From NCBI RefSeq assembly GCF_038562635.1, contig NZ_JBCFBO010000001.1, positions 1,776,643 to 1,840,642 on the forward strand: a DNA stretch of 64,000 nucleotides, given 5' to 3'. The position numbers were made by a program, and so were the translations under genes. Shown piece after piece: positions 55,000-63,810 of the stretch (the first letter of the stretch is position 1; each line of letters starts with the position of its first letter). Under the pieces are notes generated by a model. The model worked only from the letters and a program-made list of their open reading frames with translations, did no database searches and was not told where the DNA came from. The stretch comes from Methanobacterium sp. (GTDB lineage: Archaea; Methanobacteriota; Methanobacteria; Methanobacteriales; Methanobacteriaceae).

Positions 55000-55689
55000 A
55001 TGCCTGAACTGAACTCCTTAATTGCCAGCATTCTACCCTACGCCCTAGGTGCAGCAGTAAGCCCTGTTATCTTAGCCACAATATTAACTACCGTTTCTCC
55101 CACAAGAAGCCCGCGCTTAGCTTCATTCTCCTATTTGTTTGGCGCGATTATATTTTTCCTTATTGTGGCATTTTCAGGCATGTATATTGGCAGTGGCCTT
55201 TCTGCTGTAGCCCTGGGTACAATCCACATCGGTGCCATAACTGAAGTTGTTTTAGGCAGTATTCTGATTATTATAGCATTGAAAAGTATTTTTATCCGTG
55301 AAGAATCTCGAGAAGGTGGCCTTATCGGATTTGTAAGTTCACTTCGAGAAGATAAGACTTCTTCAACCTTCATAAAATTTTTCTACTTTGGATTCATCGC
55401 TTTCCTGGCCAGTTTCGTTACAGATATTCTTGTACTTCAGGCAGGCACTCTTATTGGGCTTTCGAATCCAGGATTTGCACTAGCTGCAGAAACAGTTATT
55501 ATATTAGGTATTATTACACTTTTAGTGGTTGAAATACCGTTTATTATTTATTTAATATTTGCAAGTAGAGCAAGAAAAGTATTAACTCCTGCCCGTAACT
55601 GGATAGTTAATTACGGCGACTATTTTACAACTACAGTATACCTAATTCTGAGCTTTTTCTTCCTTATCAGAGGATTCATGTTTATTTAA
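55000..55689 (+). CDS. GAP/LysE-like family membrane transporter
   Basis: 229 residues, six membrane segments with AAVSPVILATILTTVSP in the first two, characteristic of the GAP (Sap) branch of the LysE superfamily. FIKFFYFGFIAFLASFVTDILVL and a C-terminal hairpin follow. Export of an unknown solute or lipid is likely. No ribosome site is visible. An operator shared with the downstream regulator suggests joint control. Confidence 0.8.
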   Translation: MPELNSLIASILPYALGAAVSPVILATILTTVSPTRSPRLASFSYLFGAIIFFLIVAFSGMYIGSGLSAVALGTIHIGAITEVVLGSILIIIALKSIFIREESREGGLIGFVSSLREDKTSSTFIKFFYFGFIAFLASFVTDILVLQAGTLIGLSNPGFALAAETVIILGIITLLVVEIPFIIYLIFASRARKVLTPARNWIVNYGDYFTTTVYLILSFFFLIRGFMFI

Positions 55690-55822
55690 TTGGATTTAAA
55701 TTTTGGCAGTTTCTAGCCTGTTAACTTAATTAAACTATTAAAACATGTATCCAATCCATTTTAAACTCTTATACTCCCTTTAATTTGCAACAGGCCTGCA
55801 TATTCATCTATTCAGTTCAAAG

Positions 55823-55851
55823 TAGTAATAAAAACTATAATTTTATTACTA
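55823..55851. promoter_or_regulatory. Inverted-repeat operator before wHTH regulator 1
   Basis: TAGTAATAAAA - ACTATAA - TTTTATTACTA, perfect 11-bp arms, 36 nt upstream of the start codon. Autoregulation is likely. Confidence 0.8.
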
Positions 55852-55887
55852 TTAAGTTAACATAGTATTAGATGCGAGGTGTTTTCC

Positions 55888-56478
55888 ATGCCAGATATTA
55901 TAACAACAATTAAAGATCCTGAAGATATTCATTTTATTCTTAAAAAGAAAGAAATTGAAGCTGAAAACGTGATAATTTTAACCAAAGGTGATATTCACGG
56001 GCTTTTAAATGTTGAAAGAGAGGGATACACTATCAAATTTTTAGAAGGAGACTTCTTCGAAATACTGCATGATATTAAATGTGTTTTTGACCTTACCCCA
56101 GAGCCCTGCTTCATTGCAGGCGAAAATGAACTCGACATGTATGTGACTTATTATCTAGCTCAACTCCAAAAAACAATTCCATTCTACGTTTTAGATGATG
56201 ATAAACTTATATTATTGCCAATGAGCACTTCACATGCATTTACTCATGTTAAAAAGCAGATAATGGAATATTTACATGACCATAACCAGTCCGAGCCTGA
56301 CGACGTTGTAAGCCATTTAACCAGAGAGTCAGGAGGCAGGGGCAGGAAAGATACATATTCAAAATTAACCATCAACCAGTATTTGCATGAGCTTGAAAGC
56401 GCTGATTTAATTAACAGTGAAGGTAACAAATACTCACTCAACGATAAAGGCTCCAGATTCATGGAAATTCTAAGGTAA
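55888..56478 (+). CDS. wHTH transcriptional regulator with N-terminal sensor domain, paralog 1
   Basis: 196 residues from ATG 55888 (GAGG 8 nt upstream); the GTG at 55879 is less likely by comparison with the paralog at 61305. Residues 1-115 form an alpha/beta domain (MPDIITTIKDPEDIHFILKK, CFIAGENELDMYVTYYLAQLQ) like CARF/Rossmann sensors. Residues 118-196 are a winged helix (KLTINQYLHELESADLINSE). The operators shared with the transporter and the paralog suggest it binds TAGTAATAAA dyads. Ligand unknown. Confidence 0.7.
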   Translation: MPDIITTIKDPEDIHFILKKKEIEAENVIILTKGDIHGLLNVEREGYTIKFLEGDFFEILHDIKCVFDLTPEPCFIAGENELDMYVTYYLAQLQKTIPFYVLDDDKLILLPMSTSHAFTHVKKQIMEYLHDHNQSEPDDVVSHLTRESGGRGRKDTYSKLTINQYLHELESADLINSEGNKYSLNDKGSRFMEILR

Positions 56479-56686
56479 CATCTTAAAATTAAACTCTTTA
56501 TATTTTTAAAATAACAATTGTTTAGCTATTTTTTAATATTTTAACCAAAGCTATGGTTCATGTGATTAATTTTAAACACCATTACTAAGTTTTAAAATAT
56601 TTATATCATTTTTAAAAATTTAATCCAGTGAACTATAAATAGAGCATCGCTACAACTCCATACCATATTAGAAAAAGGGGATCAAA

Positions 56687-57262
56687 ATGGAAAAGAAGAA
56701 AGTAGCAAAATATGTGGGACTAGGAATAGTTTTAATCGTTTTGATAGCTTTCGCATCTATAGGTCTTGTAATGGGAGATGTTATGAGCTATACAGCAACA
56801 GGTTCACAAACTTTAAATCCCAACGGAACCTCAACCGGGAAAGCGTTGGTGGTCTACGATCCAGGAATTACAGGGACAGCGAAAAACGTGGCCGCAGTAA
56901 TTGCAGGTGATCTACAAGCAAAAGGATATACAGTCACTTTAGCAGGCATTAAAAGTTCAAACGTCATGAATACAACCGGATATAATGTTATTGTTATTGG
57001 AGGGCCAGTTTATGCTGGACAACCTGCAAGTTCATTACAATCATATTTATCAGATATAACTCCACCTAAAGAAGCAAAAATTGGTGTATTTACCACAGGA
57101 TCAGTTGCTGCAAACAGTAATAACACTGCATTCATCAAAAAAGAAATAGCTTTGAATAACACTAATATATACCAGGTAGCAGATGTAATGAAGTTTGTAG
57201 ATACAAATACCATCAATCAAAAGGCTAGTGAATTTGTAAATGGTTTGCTAGGACAGAGCTGA
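56687..57262 (+). CDS. Membrane-anchored flavodoxin-like protein
   Basis: 191 residues. N-terminal signal anchor (about 9-30), then a flavodoxin-like domain: GKALVVYDPGITGTAKNVAAVIAG forms the phosphate loop, YNVIVIGGPVYAGQPASS and IGVFTTGSVA the later FMN loops. The anchor would place the domain outside the cell, unusual for a flavodoxin; FMN binding is inferred. ATG after GGGGATCAAA. Confidence 0.8.
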   Translation: MEKKKVAKYVGLGIVLIVLIAFASIGLVMGDVMSYTATGSQTLNPNGTSTGKALVVYDPGITGTAKNVAAVIAGDLQAKGYTVTLAGIKSSNVMNTTGYNVIVIGGPVYAGQPASSLQSYLSDITPPKEAKIGVFTTGSVAANSNNTAFIKKEIALNNTNIYQVADVMKFVDTNTINQKASEFVNGLLGQS

Positions 57263-57360
57263 CTTAATTTCAATATTTGAAGTAGGTATAAGCCATCTCA
57301 TAATCAGAATAATTATTGCATAGTTAAAAAGTGTCACGTAATCTAGTGGAGGCATGAAAT

Positions 57361-57975
57361 ATGTCTAAAAATGAAACTAAATCTATCCTTTATCAAAAAA
57401 CAGCCGGTTTATTAATGGTTATCAGTGGTATTCAATTCATGTTACTTGTAAGTATTGCTGAAACATTGTATCCCGGCTATAATACAGCGAAATATGATCT
57501 GAGTTCCCTGGCAGATCTGCCAATACATGAACCTTCATCAACTATTTTCAATGTAACTGTATTTGTAGCAGGTTTACTGGTTTTTATAGCTGCTTACTTT
57601 ATATATAAACGATACCACGGCAAAATTTTCCCAGTACTTTTAGGCCTTCTTGGAATTGGAGCCATTGGAGTAGGCATATTTCCAGGATACACTGGAAATG
57701 TTCATGTTATTTTTGCAATGACATCCTTTCTCTTTGGAAGTTTAGCAATGCTGGCTTCTTTCACTATTTTACGGGATTCACTGCTTAAATATGTTCTTAT
57801 AGTGCTTGGTGCAGTTGCATTTATTGATATTCTGCTTGTAATTATCCTGCAGGACATGAGCCCTTTTATGGTATTTGGTACAGGGGGAACTGAAAGACTT
57901 ATTGTTTATCCAGTTATCCTTGGAGTAATTGCTCTAGGAGGCTATCTTACAGGATCAATACATCAAGAAAGTTAA
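57361..57975 (+). CDS. DUF998-family membrane protein
   Basis: 204 residues, six membrane segments. AGLLMVISGIQFMLLVSIAETLYPGYNTAKYDLSSL near the N-terminus matches DUF998 (Asn-Tyr-Asp-Ser-type motif after helix 1). Function unknown. GGAGG precedes the ATG by 8 nt. Confidence 0.85.
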   Translation: MSKNETKSILYQKTAGLLMVISGIQFMLLVSIAETLYPGYNTAKYDLSSLADLPIHEPSSTIFNVTVFVAGLLVFIAAYFIYKRYHGKIFPVLLGLLGIGAIGVGIFPGYTGNVHVIFAMTSFLFGSLAMLASFTILRDSLLKYVLIVLGAVAFIDILLVIILQDMSPFMVFGTGGTERLIVYPVILGVIALGGYLTGSIHQES

Positions 57976-58177
57976 TGGGGTTATAAATGAAATAATGCTC
58001 TGTTAAGAGCATTATATTTTTGATTTTTAATTCTAACTAAAATTTTAATCTAAAAAATACAAAAATATACGTATTTTTACTAAATATAAGATACTATACA
58101 TCTCATTTTATGTTTATATCCATTTTAAAGTCTTTATTTATATTGTTTAAATCATAACCACAACCTTTATATACTTT

Positions 58178-58210
58178 GGTAATATATTACCTATACAAGT
58201 AATATATTAC
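58178..58210 (+). promoter_or_regulatory. Double palindromic operator
   Basis: GTAATATATTAC occurs twice (58179-58190 and 58199-58210), centres 20 bp apart, two helical turns, between a TATA-like tract (58167-58175) and the GGAGG of the next gene. A dimeric repressor probably covers the transcription start. Confidence 0.75.
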
Positions 58211-58225
58211 CTTTGGAGGGAAAAA

Positions 58226-59077
58226 ATGGACAAAAAAGTAGTATATATAAATTCAATTTTTATCGCTGTTCTTGCAGGTATAGCAACTTTATCCGGCTTA
58301 TTCTGGAAAGGACTGTATAAACACGAAACAATTTCCATGGCAGCTCAAGCTATGGGCCAGGACTTAATTACACTGATAATAGGTATTCCAATACTTATGG
58401 GATCTCTTTATTTAATCCAAAAGAATTCACTTAAAGGCAATTTAATCTGGATGGGAACTCTGTTTTATTTCCTTTATTCTTATGCATCAATGTCCTTTTT
58501 AGCATCATATAACCAGTTATTCCTGGTGTACGTGGCTTTATTTTCTCTATCACTGTACACTTTCATTTATGGGCTGCTATCACTGAATGTAAAAACTATC
58601 AAGGAAAGTATCACCCCTGGAAAAACCAGCAAAATAGCAGGAGCATTTTTAATCTTTTCAGGAGCAATGATAGCTCTAATGTGGGTAAAAATGATAGTTG
58701 ATTCGTTATTAACAGGTATTGCTCCAGCTGCACTGGAAAGTTACACTACACTGGTTATTCAAGCCCTGGACATAGGAGTGGTTTTCCCCGCTACTCTACT
58801 TGCAGGCATATTAATCCTAAAAGGTAAATCATGGGGATATGCTCTTGTATCTCTACTTTTAATAAAAGCATCACTTATGGGAACTGCTATACTATCCATG
58901 ATATTCTTCATGGCACAAAATGGAGTAAGTCCGGCAACAGGACAGGTTATCTTCTTTGCAATAATAACTGTTGCAGGAATTTTAATCTCAATTTTATTCT
59001 ACAACAGGATAAACAATCCATTATACAAAAATGGGCATATTGAACCTAAAAACAGGGAAGCAGCTGCAGACCTGTAA
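58226..59077 (+). CDS. Multi-pass membrane protein of unknown function
   Basis: 283 residues with about eight membrane segments. Begins MDKKVVYINSIFIAVLAGIA. No family recognised; the C-terminal tail is short and charged. The double operator in front shows tight regulation. The flavodoxin gene 46 nt downstream is probably co-transcribed. Confidence 0.7.
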   Translation: MDKKVVYINSIFIAVLAGIATLSGLFWKGLYKHETISMAAQAMGQDLITLIIGIPILMGSLYLIQKNSLKGNLIWMGTLFYFLYSYASMSFLASYNQLFLVYVALFSLSLYTFIYGLLSLNVKTIKESITPGKTSKIAGAFLIFSGAMIALMWVKMIVDSLLTGIAPAALESYTTLVIQALDIGVVFPATLLAGILILKGKSWGYALVSLLLIKASLMGTAILSMIFFMAQNGVSPATGQVIFFAIITVAGILISILFYNRINNPLYKNGHIEPKNREAAADL

Positions 59078-59122
59078 AAATGAAGAGTAATGTAAATAAA
59101 AGTGTATTACAAGGTAATTAAA

Positions 59123-59665
59123 ATGAAAGTGTTACTCATTTATGGGACAAGATACGGCACAGCCGCCGAAATTGCAGAAGAAATAAGAAAAGTTATAGAA
59201 AGGGAAGGTATTGAAGTTGATTTAGTAGATTCTAAGGGCATTAAAAACTACGATATTCCACCTTATGACATGGTAATTATGGGAAGTGGGATCAAAATAG
59301 GCAAATGGACCAAAGGATCGCTTAAATTCATGGAAGATAATAAATCTGCCCTTTCAGATAAAAAGGTGGCACTTTTTGTCACATGCGGTGCCGCCAACAT
59401 GGAAGAAACCATAACAGAAGGACAGGAAAAATACCTGGATGAAGTGGCTCTAAAATATTTATCGGGTGAACCTGTAGCTACAGGACTTTTTGGAAGCGTA
59501 TACGACCCAAATGCCAGCCACGGTTTAATGTATAAATTAGCCACCAAGTTCATTATCAAAAAAGGACTGGATAAACAGGAGATAGATACTAGTAAACGTA
59601 TCGATTACCGAGATTGGGACGAAATAAGGGGATGGGCACTTAATCTAGCAAATATGTTAAAGTAG
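59123..59665 (+). CDS. Flavodoxin-domain protein (HemG-like)
   Basis: 180 residues from ATG 59123 (AAGG upstream); the frame from 59102 has no ribosome site. FMN phosphate loop LIYGTRYGTAAEIAEEI, then YDMVIMGSGIKIGKWTKGSLKF and VALFVTCGAA. This is the flavodoxin_5/HemG-like class. Role open in a methanogen; probably redox. Downstream of the operator-controlled membrane protein gene. Confidence 0.85.
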   Translation: MKVLLIYGTRYGTAAEIAEEIRKVIEREGIEVDLVDSKGIKNYDIPPYDMVIMGSGIKIGKWTKGSLKFMEDNKSALSDKKVALFVTCGAANMEETITEGQEKYLDEVALKYLSGEPVATGLFGSVYDPNASHGLMYKLATKFIIKKGLDKQEIDTSKRIDYRDWDEIRGWALNLANMLK

Positions 59666-59764
59666 CAGCCATTAGGTTAGAATCCAAACAAAAGCCGTTA
59701 ATCCATCTAACAAATTTTTACAAAAAAATTTATTTTTTAAACAGCATAATATACCTTAACTAAA

Positions 59765-59856
59765 ACGCTCCTGTCCATTATTATGTGCATGGTTTATACT
59801 TCATTAAAATGTTATATTGAAAAAAACAAAGCTTGCAAAAACTATGTTTTTGCAGC
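59765..59856 (+). repeat. Dispersed ~92-bp repeat, copy 2
   Basis: Nearly identical to 22131-22223. It is followed at once by a palindrome mosaic (59880 on), so the two elements may be parts of one larger unit. Confidence 0.9.
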
Positions 59857-59879
59857 CACAGAACGAAGCTTAAGAAAAT

Positions 59880-60165
59880 GTGCAACATTTTCTTTTGCCG
59901 GAGGAAACCCTCGAAATCTATGATTTCGGGGGCAACAAATCAAAGCTGACAAATCTTTCGATTTGTCGCGTCAAAATTGCAAATTTTGACAGCTGTAAAA
60001 ATGCTATGCATTTTTTACGCATAAAAAATCAGAGATTTTTTAATGATTTGTTAGTTAAATTTCCTCGACCACAAAAACCTGTGGTTTTTTGTAAGTTTCA
60101 TGTTTGTAAGCTTTGTTTTCCAGGTCTCAAAATCCTAGATTTTGAAGACCTTTGGACTTGAAAGT
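59880..60165. repeat. Palindrome-mosaic intergenic element, copy 3
   Basis: Successive palindromes: CTCGAAATCTATGATTTCGGG, ACAAATCTTTCGATTTGT, GCGTCAAAATT..AATTTTGACAGC (59968-59993), AAAAAATCAGAGATTTTTT, ACAAAAACCTGTGGTTTTTTGT, CAAAATCCTAGATTTTG. It shares units with the element at 2900. No believable gene. Confidence 0.75.
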
Positions 60166-60331
60166 TTTTTCAATCGGAAAAAATAAAAAATTTTTCCATA
60201 CTGGTTAATCTAAGTTGAACTTATTTAAAAAAAATCCATTTATTTAATCAACAAATTACATAATAATTTAAATAGTAACTATTTGCACAATAATCCAGAC
60301 ATGAGCGACTTAAAAAGGAAGGTGATTCTAT

Positions 60332-60547
60332 ATGTGTGAGGATAGAAACTGTGATTGTAACCATCACCCAGGACATCCTGGAAGATACCACCGGCACCAT
60401 ATGAAAGGCTACAAATCACTAGTTAAAAGGACAGGAAAAGATGTAATTGTACCAGAAGTTCTTTTAGAGGTTGCAGATGTAGATGTTGGCGACTTTTTAG
60501 AAATTAGCATTAGAAGCGTTAAAAAACACCACCACCATGATAAATAA
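60332..60547 (+). CDS. AbrB-like DNA-binding protein with His-rich ends
   Basis: 71 residues. The middle (KRTGKDVIVPEVLLEVADVDVGDFLEISI) reads like a swapped-hairpin AbrB/MazE domain. The N-terminus has CEDRNCDCNHHPGHPGRYHRHHM and the C-terminus HHHH, giving likely metal sites. It could be a metal-sensing regulator. GGAAGGTGAT precedes the ATG. Confidence 0.65.
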   Translation: MCEDRNCDCNHHPGHPGRYHRHHMKGYKSLVKRTGKDVIVPEVLLEVADVDVGDFLEISIRSVKKHHHHDK

Positions 60548-60883
60548 AACTTTCTCTTTTTCTTTAAAATTTAAATTTTTTTATAATTTTCAGTCGTATT
60601 TACAGTTTAATGAATAAAATTTAGATTATTATTTGAATTTGGGAGATATGACAATTAATTATTCATGTATTTATAAATTCTTTACATTCTTTACCTATTT
60701 TACAGTGATTAAATACCTTTTAAATAAAATTATTTTTATTGTAACTGATCCCCCTGTTAATAATAAATTTTATATATTTAGTAATACTAAATAATACATA
60801 TTACACTATAGTGTGTTTTATACGACTGGCATTGCAACAATAATAAGACATTCCGAAAATATCGCTTATATCCATGAGCAAAT

Positions 60884-60976
60884 GAGAATACAATAGACAA
60901 AGCCATAATACTCACAAAAGAAGGATTATATTACCCGAATAATAACGGTGCCCGTTTTATGAAGCTTTTAAGCTAA
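60884..60976 (+). pseudogene. Remnant of a third wHTH-regulator paralog
   Basis: A frame ending at TAA 60974-60976 reads IDKAIILTKEGLYY then NNNGARFMKLLS. The first part resembles the sensor-domain block VIILTKGD of the regulator at 55888, and the end resembles its C-terminus KGSRFMEILR, as if the middle were lost. Short, so tentative. The remainder of 60548-61304 holds a 12-bp palindrome ACACTATAGTGT and no gene that I support. Confidence 0.35.
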
Positions 60977-61228
60977 TTTGTATTTAAAGTCTTGGGCATA
61001 TCTTCATTTAAAAGTGATTTTAAGCCACATTACAAAGTTTGGGGTGTATATAATCTCTTTAAAAAAATTATTCTCTTTAAAAATCTCAAATTATCTCTTT
61101 AATCTAAAAAATGCCAGAAATAAATTCCTATTTTTAAACATCCGAATTCTACTAAATTTTTTCGTTTTATTTATATGCCTAAAAACTTTTTTATATGAGT
61201 TCATTATTATGGTGACTGAATTCACAAT

Positions 61229-61257
61229 GAGTAATAAAAACTATAAATTTAATATTA
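61229..61257. promoter_or_regulatory. Imperfect operator before wHTH regulator 2
   Basis: Left arm and spacer (AGTAATAAAAACTATAA) are identical to the element at 55823; the right arm matches at about 8 of 11 positions. Confidence 0.6.
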
Positions 61258-61304
61258 ATGAAAAAACATAATATCATAATATAATAAAAACACGGAGGTT
61301 TTAA

Positions 61305-61892
61305 ATGCCAAGTCTTATAACAACAATCAAAAGGCCTGAAATTATCCAAAACATCCTTAAAAAGGAAGATTTTCAGGCCGATGAAGTTATAATGTTGTCG
61401 AAAGACGCTGAAAGAGAAAAAGATGGTTATAAAGTTATTAATTTACAAGGCGACTTCCATGAAGTTGTAGGCGAAATTAAAAATGTTTTTGAAGAAGTTG
61501 AAGACCCCTATTTCATAGCTAGCGAAGATAAACTTGATCTCTACGTAGCTTATTATTTAACACAATTCCAGGCATCCACACCGTTATATGTTTTAGACAA
61601 AGGTGGACCTGTTTTCCTTCCTGTAAATCCTGCTCATCGTTTTGGTAGTACAAAGATAAGAATACTTGAAGTTTTAAGTAAAAATAATGGCATTACATTT
61701 AACCATCTTCTAACTCTCCTAAGTCGTTCATATTCTAAATCTAAAGGTAAAAGGAAAAAATATTCTGAATCAACAGTTTACCAGTACCTTCAAGAATTAG
61801 AGAATATGGGTTTAATAGATGTTGAGGTTAAAAGGAATAAAAAATATGCAATCAACGAAAATGGAATTCATTTTATAGAACACATAAAATAA
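61305..61892 (+). CDS. wHTH transcriptional regulator with N-terminal sensor domain, paralog 2
   Basis: 195 residues, paralog of the protein at 55888 with the same plan: MPSLITTIKRPEIIQNILKK, then PYFIASEDKLDLYVAYYLTQFQ, then a winged helix (STVYQYLQELENMGLIDVEV). GGAGG precedes the ATG. A related but decayed operator lies upstream, so the two may cross-regulate. Ligand and targets unknown. Confidence 0.7.
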   Translation: MPSLITTIKRPEIIQNILKKEDFQADEVIMLSKDAEREKDGYKVINLQGDFHEVVGEIKNVFEEVEDPYFIASEDKLDLYVAYYLTQFQASTPLYVLDKGGPVFLPVNPAHRFGSTKIRILEVLSKNNGITFNHLLTLLSRSYSKSKGKRKKYSESTVYQYLQELENMGLIDVEVKRNKKYAINENGIHFIEHIK

Positions 61893-62004
61893 AATCTAAT
61901 TTTGCAATCTTATCCCTGATTCCCCTTAATTACCTTACTAAATTTAAAATCCGTATTTTACTAATTTTATTATACATTTGTGGTTAAATTGCTGGAGAAA
62001 TAAG

Positions 62005-62928
62005 ATGAATCCCAAAGAAATTGAAAATAAATTCCCATATTCAGGAATTCCAACATTCTACAAACTCCAGCACACAACTAACTTAAAAAACGTGGATGTG
62101 GCTCTAATTGGAATCCCATTTGACCAGGGCACTACAAATCGATCTGGAACGCGCTTTGGACCTCGTGCAGTCCGTATTGCATCCCAAAATTATGGAATTT
62201 ACATGCATTCTGATGAAGGTGCCTATGATCTAGAGCAAAAAAAGCATATCCTCCATGGTGTAACTCTCATAGATTATGGAGATGTACCTATCCTACCTAC
62301 ATCCACAGCCACCAATATGAAGATGATCTACGATACCTTCAAAAAAATTATAGAAAGCAATGTTTTTCCTGTATGTTTTGGTGGTGATCATTCAATTACT
62401 TTTCCAATTCTTGAAGCATTCGATGTCGACTTTGACATAGTTCATTTTGATACTCACCTCGATTTTACAGACAATGTATCAAATGTTAAATTTTCCCATG
62501 CAAGCCCAATTAAACGCGCATCTGGCCTTAAGACAGTTAATAATATCACACAAATTGGGATTCGTGGATTTACCGATAGAAAAGCAAATTATGACGAAGC
62601 CAAAAAATACAACTCCAAAATTATAACTGCTTCCAATGTCTTTAAAAATGGAATCCAATGGACACTTGGAGAAATACCTGAAACCGAAAATATCTATGTA
62701 ACCCTTGATATTGACGCCCTTGATATCTCTGCAGTGCCTGGAACAGGTACTCCAGAGCCAGGAGGTTTAAGTTACCTGCAAATGAGAGAAATACTACAAA
62801 ATTTACCGGGTAAAGGTAACATAATTGGTTTTGATGTTGTTGAAGTTAACCCTCTCTATGATGCAGGGAATATAACATCACAGGTCGCTTCTCGGCTAGC
62901 ATTGGACTTTTTAGGGGCAATTTTCTAA
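62005..62928 (+). CDS. speB: Agmatinase/arginase-family ureohydrolase
   Basis: 307 residues from ATG 62005, 7 nt after GGAG; the frame from 61978 lacks a ribosome site. Manganese ligands: GGDHSITFP, DTHLDF (usually DAHLD), and YVTLDIDALDISAVPGTGTPEPGG. Agmatinase makes putrescine and urea; guanidinobutyrase or proclavaminate-type activities cannot be excluded. Thr instead of Ala in DTHLDF does not touch the metal ligands. Confidence 0.88.
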   Translation: MNPKEIENKFPYSGIPTFYKLQHTTNLKNVDVALIGIPFDQGTTNRSGTRFGPRAVRIASQNYGIYMHSDEGAYDLEQKKHILHGVTLIDYGDVPILPTSTATNMKMIYDTFKKIIESNVFPVCFGGDHSITFPILEAFDVDFDIVHFDTHLDFTDNVSNVKFSHASPIKRASGLKTVNNITQIGIRGFTDRKANYDEAKKYNSKIITASNVFKNGIQWTLGEIPETENIYVTLDIDALDISAVPGTGTPEPGGLSYLQMREILQNLPGKGNIIGFDVVEVNPLYDAGNITSQVASRLALDFLGAIF

Positions 62929-62986
62929 ATCTATAGATACTGTTGCATTATTACTTAATTTTATAGCAAAAAATAAATTTAGGATA

Positions 62987-63637
62987 TCAACTATATCCCA
63001 AACTAGTTGGTGGTCTGGATTTATTCTCATAATCATTTTCTTTTATTACAATAGTATCTGCTGCCCTATCCCCTAATCTCTGATTTAAATCACTGTCAGA
63101 TATGAGAATCATTCCTATAATGTAAAAGAAAAGCCCATCTATTAATCTTAAAATATTTCTTCCAAAACTTGCACCATAACCAATCATGCTCTGATCTTTT
63201 TTTACAACTCTTAGTTTAAGCGTTCTTTTTCCAATAGTCCTCCCTTTGCCTAAAGGCCCTTCTAATAAAATAAAATATCCAAAAAAGACAAGTGCATACA
63301 CTAAATATGCAAGTAAGTTATACGAATCATCTGTAAAATACATGGCTAATACGCTTAAAACAAGTACAACCAATACGAATACAAGTACTGTATCAATTAT
63401 ATAAGCGGCGATTCTACTTCCTAAGCTTGCCAGTTGAATTTCACTATTTTCAACAGGTTTTCTAGAGTGACTATGACTCATATCCCCTTTACTAATTTTG
63501 TTTCCATAATCAGGGTTTGATTTCACATTAATATTGTGTAAATTTTCCATATTTTTATACGAGCTCAATTCTTCACCGCAAGAAATACAAAAATTATCAT
63601 CTTCCGTACTCTCTTTTCCGCATTTTGGACAATACAT
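62987..63637 (-). CDS. RDD-family membrane protein with zinc ribbon
   Basis: 216 residues. N-terminal zinc ribbon CPKCGKESTEDDNFCISCG, a linker to about 70, then an RDD domain: LGSRIAAYIIDTVLVFVLVVL with the Arg-Asp pair, EGPLGKGRTIGKRTLKLRVV, and a third membrane hairpin. Function unknown. AGGTGAT precedes the ATG. Confidence 0.88.
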   Translation of the reverse strand: MYCPKCGKESTEDDNFCISCGEELSSYKNMENLHNINVKSNPDYGNKISKGDMSHSHSRKPVENSEIQLASLGSRIAAYIIDTVLVFVLVVLVLSVLAMYFTDDSYNLLAYLVYALVFFGYFILLEGPLGKGRTIGKRTLKLRVVKKDQSMIGYGASFGRNILRLIDGLFFYIIGMILISDSDLNQRLGDRAADTIVIKENDYENKSRPPTSLGYS

Positions 63638-63810
63638 TCAATCACCTTATCCCCTATGCTATACAGTTGCTGTATTGTAATATTTAAACTCACTGCCGAT
63701 GAAATCAAGAATTTTTCAATATCCTAAAAATAGAATCTTCCAAAGAGAATCATGTACGGGTTTTAGAAAAATTATTGTAATTTGATGATCTTAAATAATA
63801 ACGATGCATT

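Noticed and set aside
59880..60161. 93-residue ORF in the 59.9-kb mosaic
   Set aside because: Frame through palindromes, no ribosome site, no homology recognised.
60978..61271. 97-residue ORF before regulator 2
   Set aside because: Lys/Phe/Leu-rich frame from AT-rich DNA that overlaps the operator; no ribosome site.
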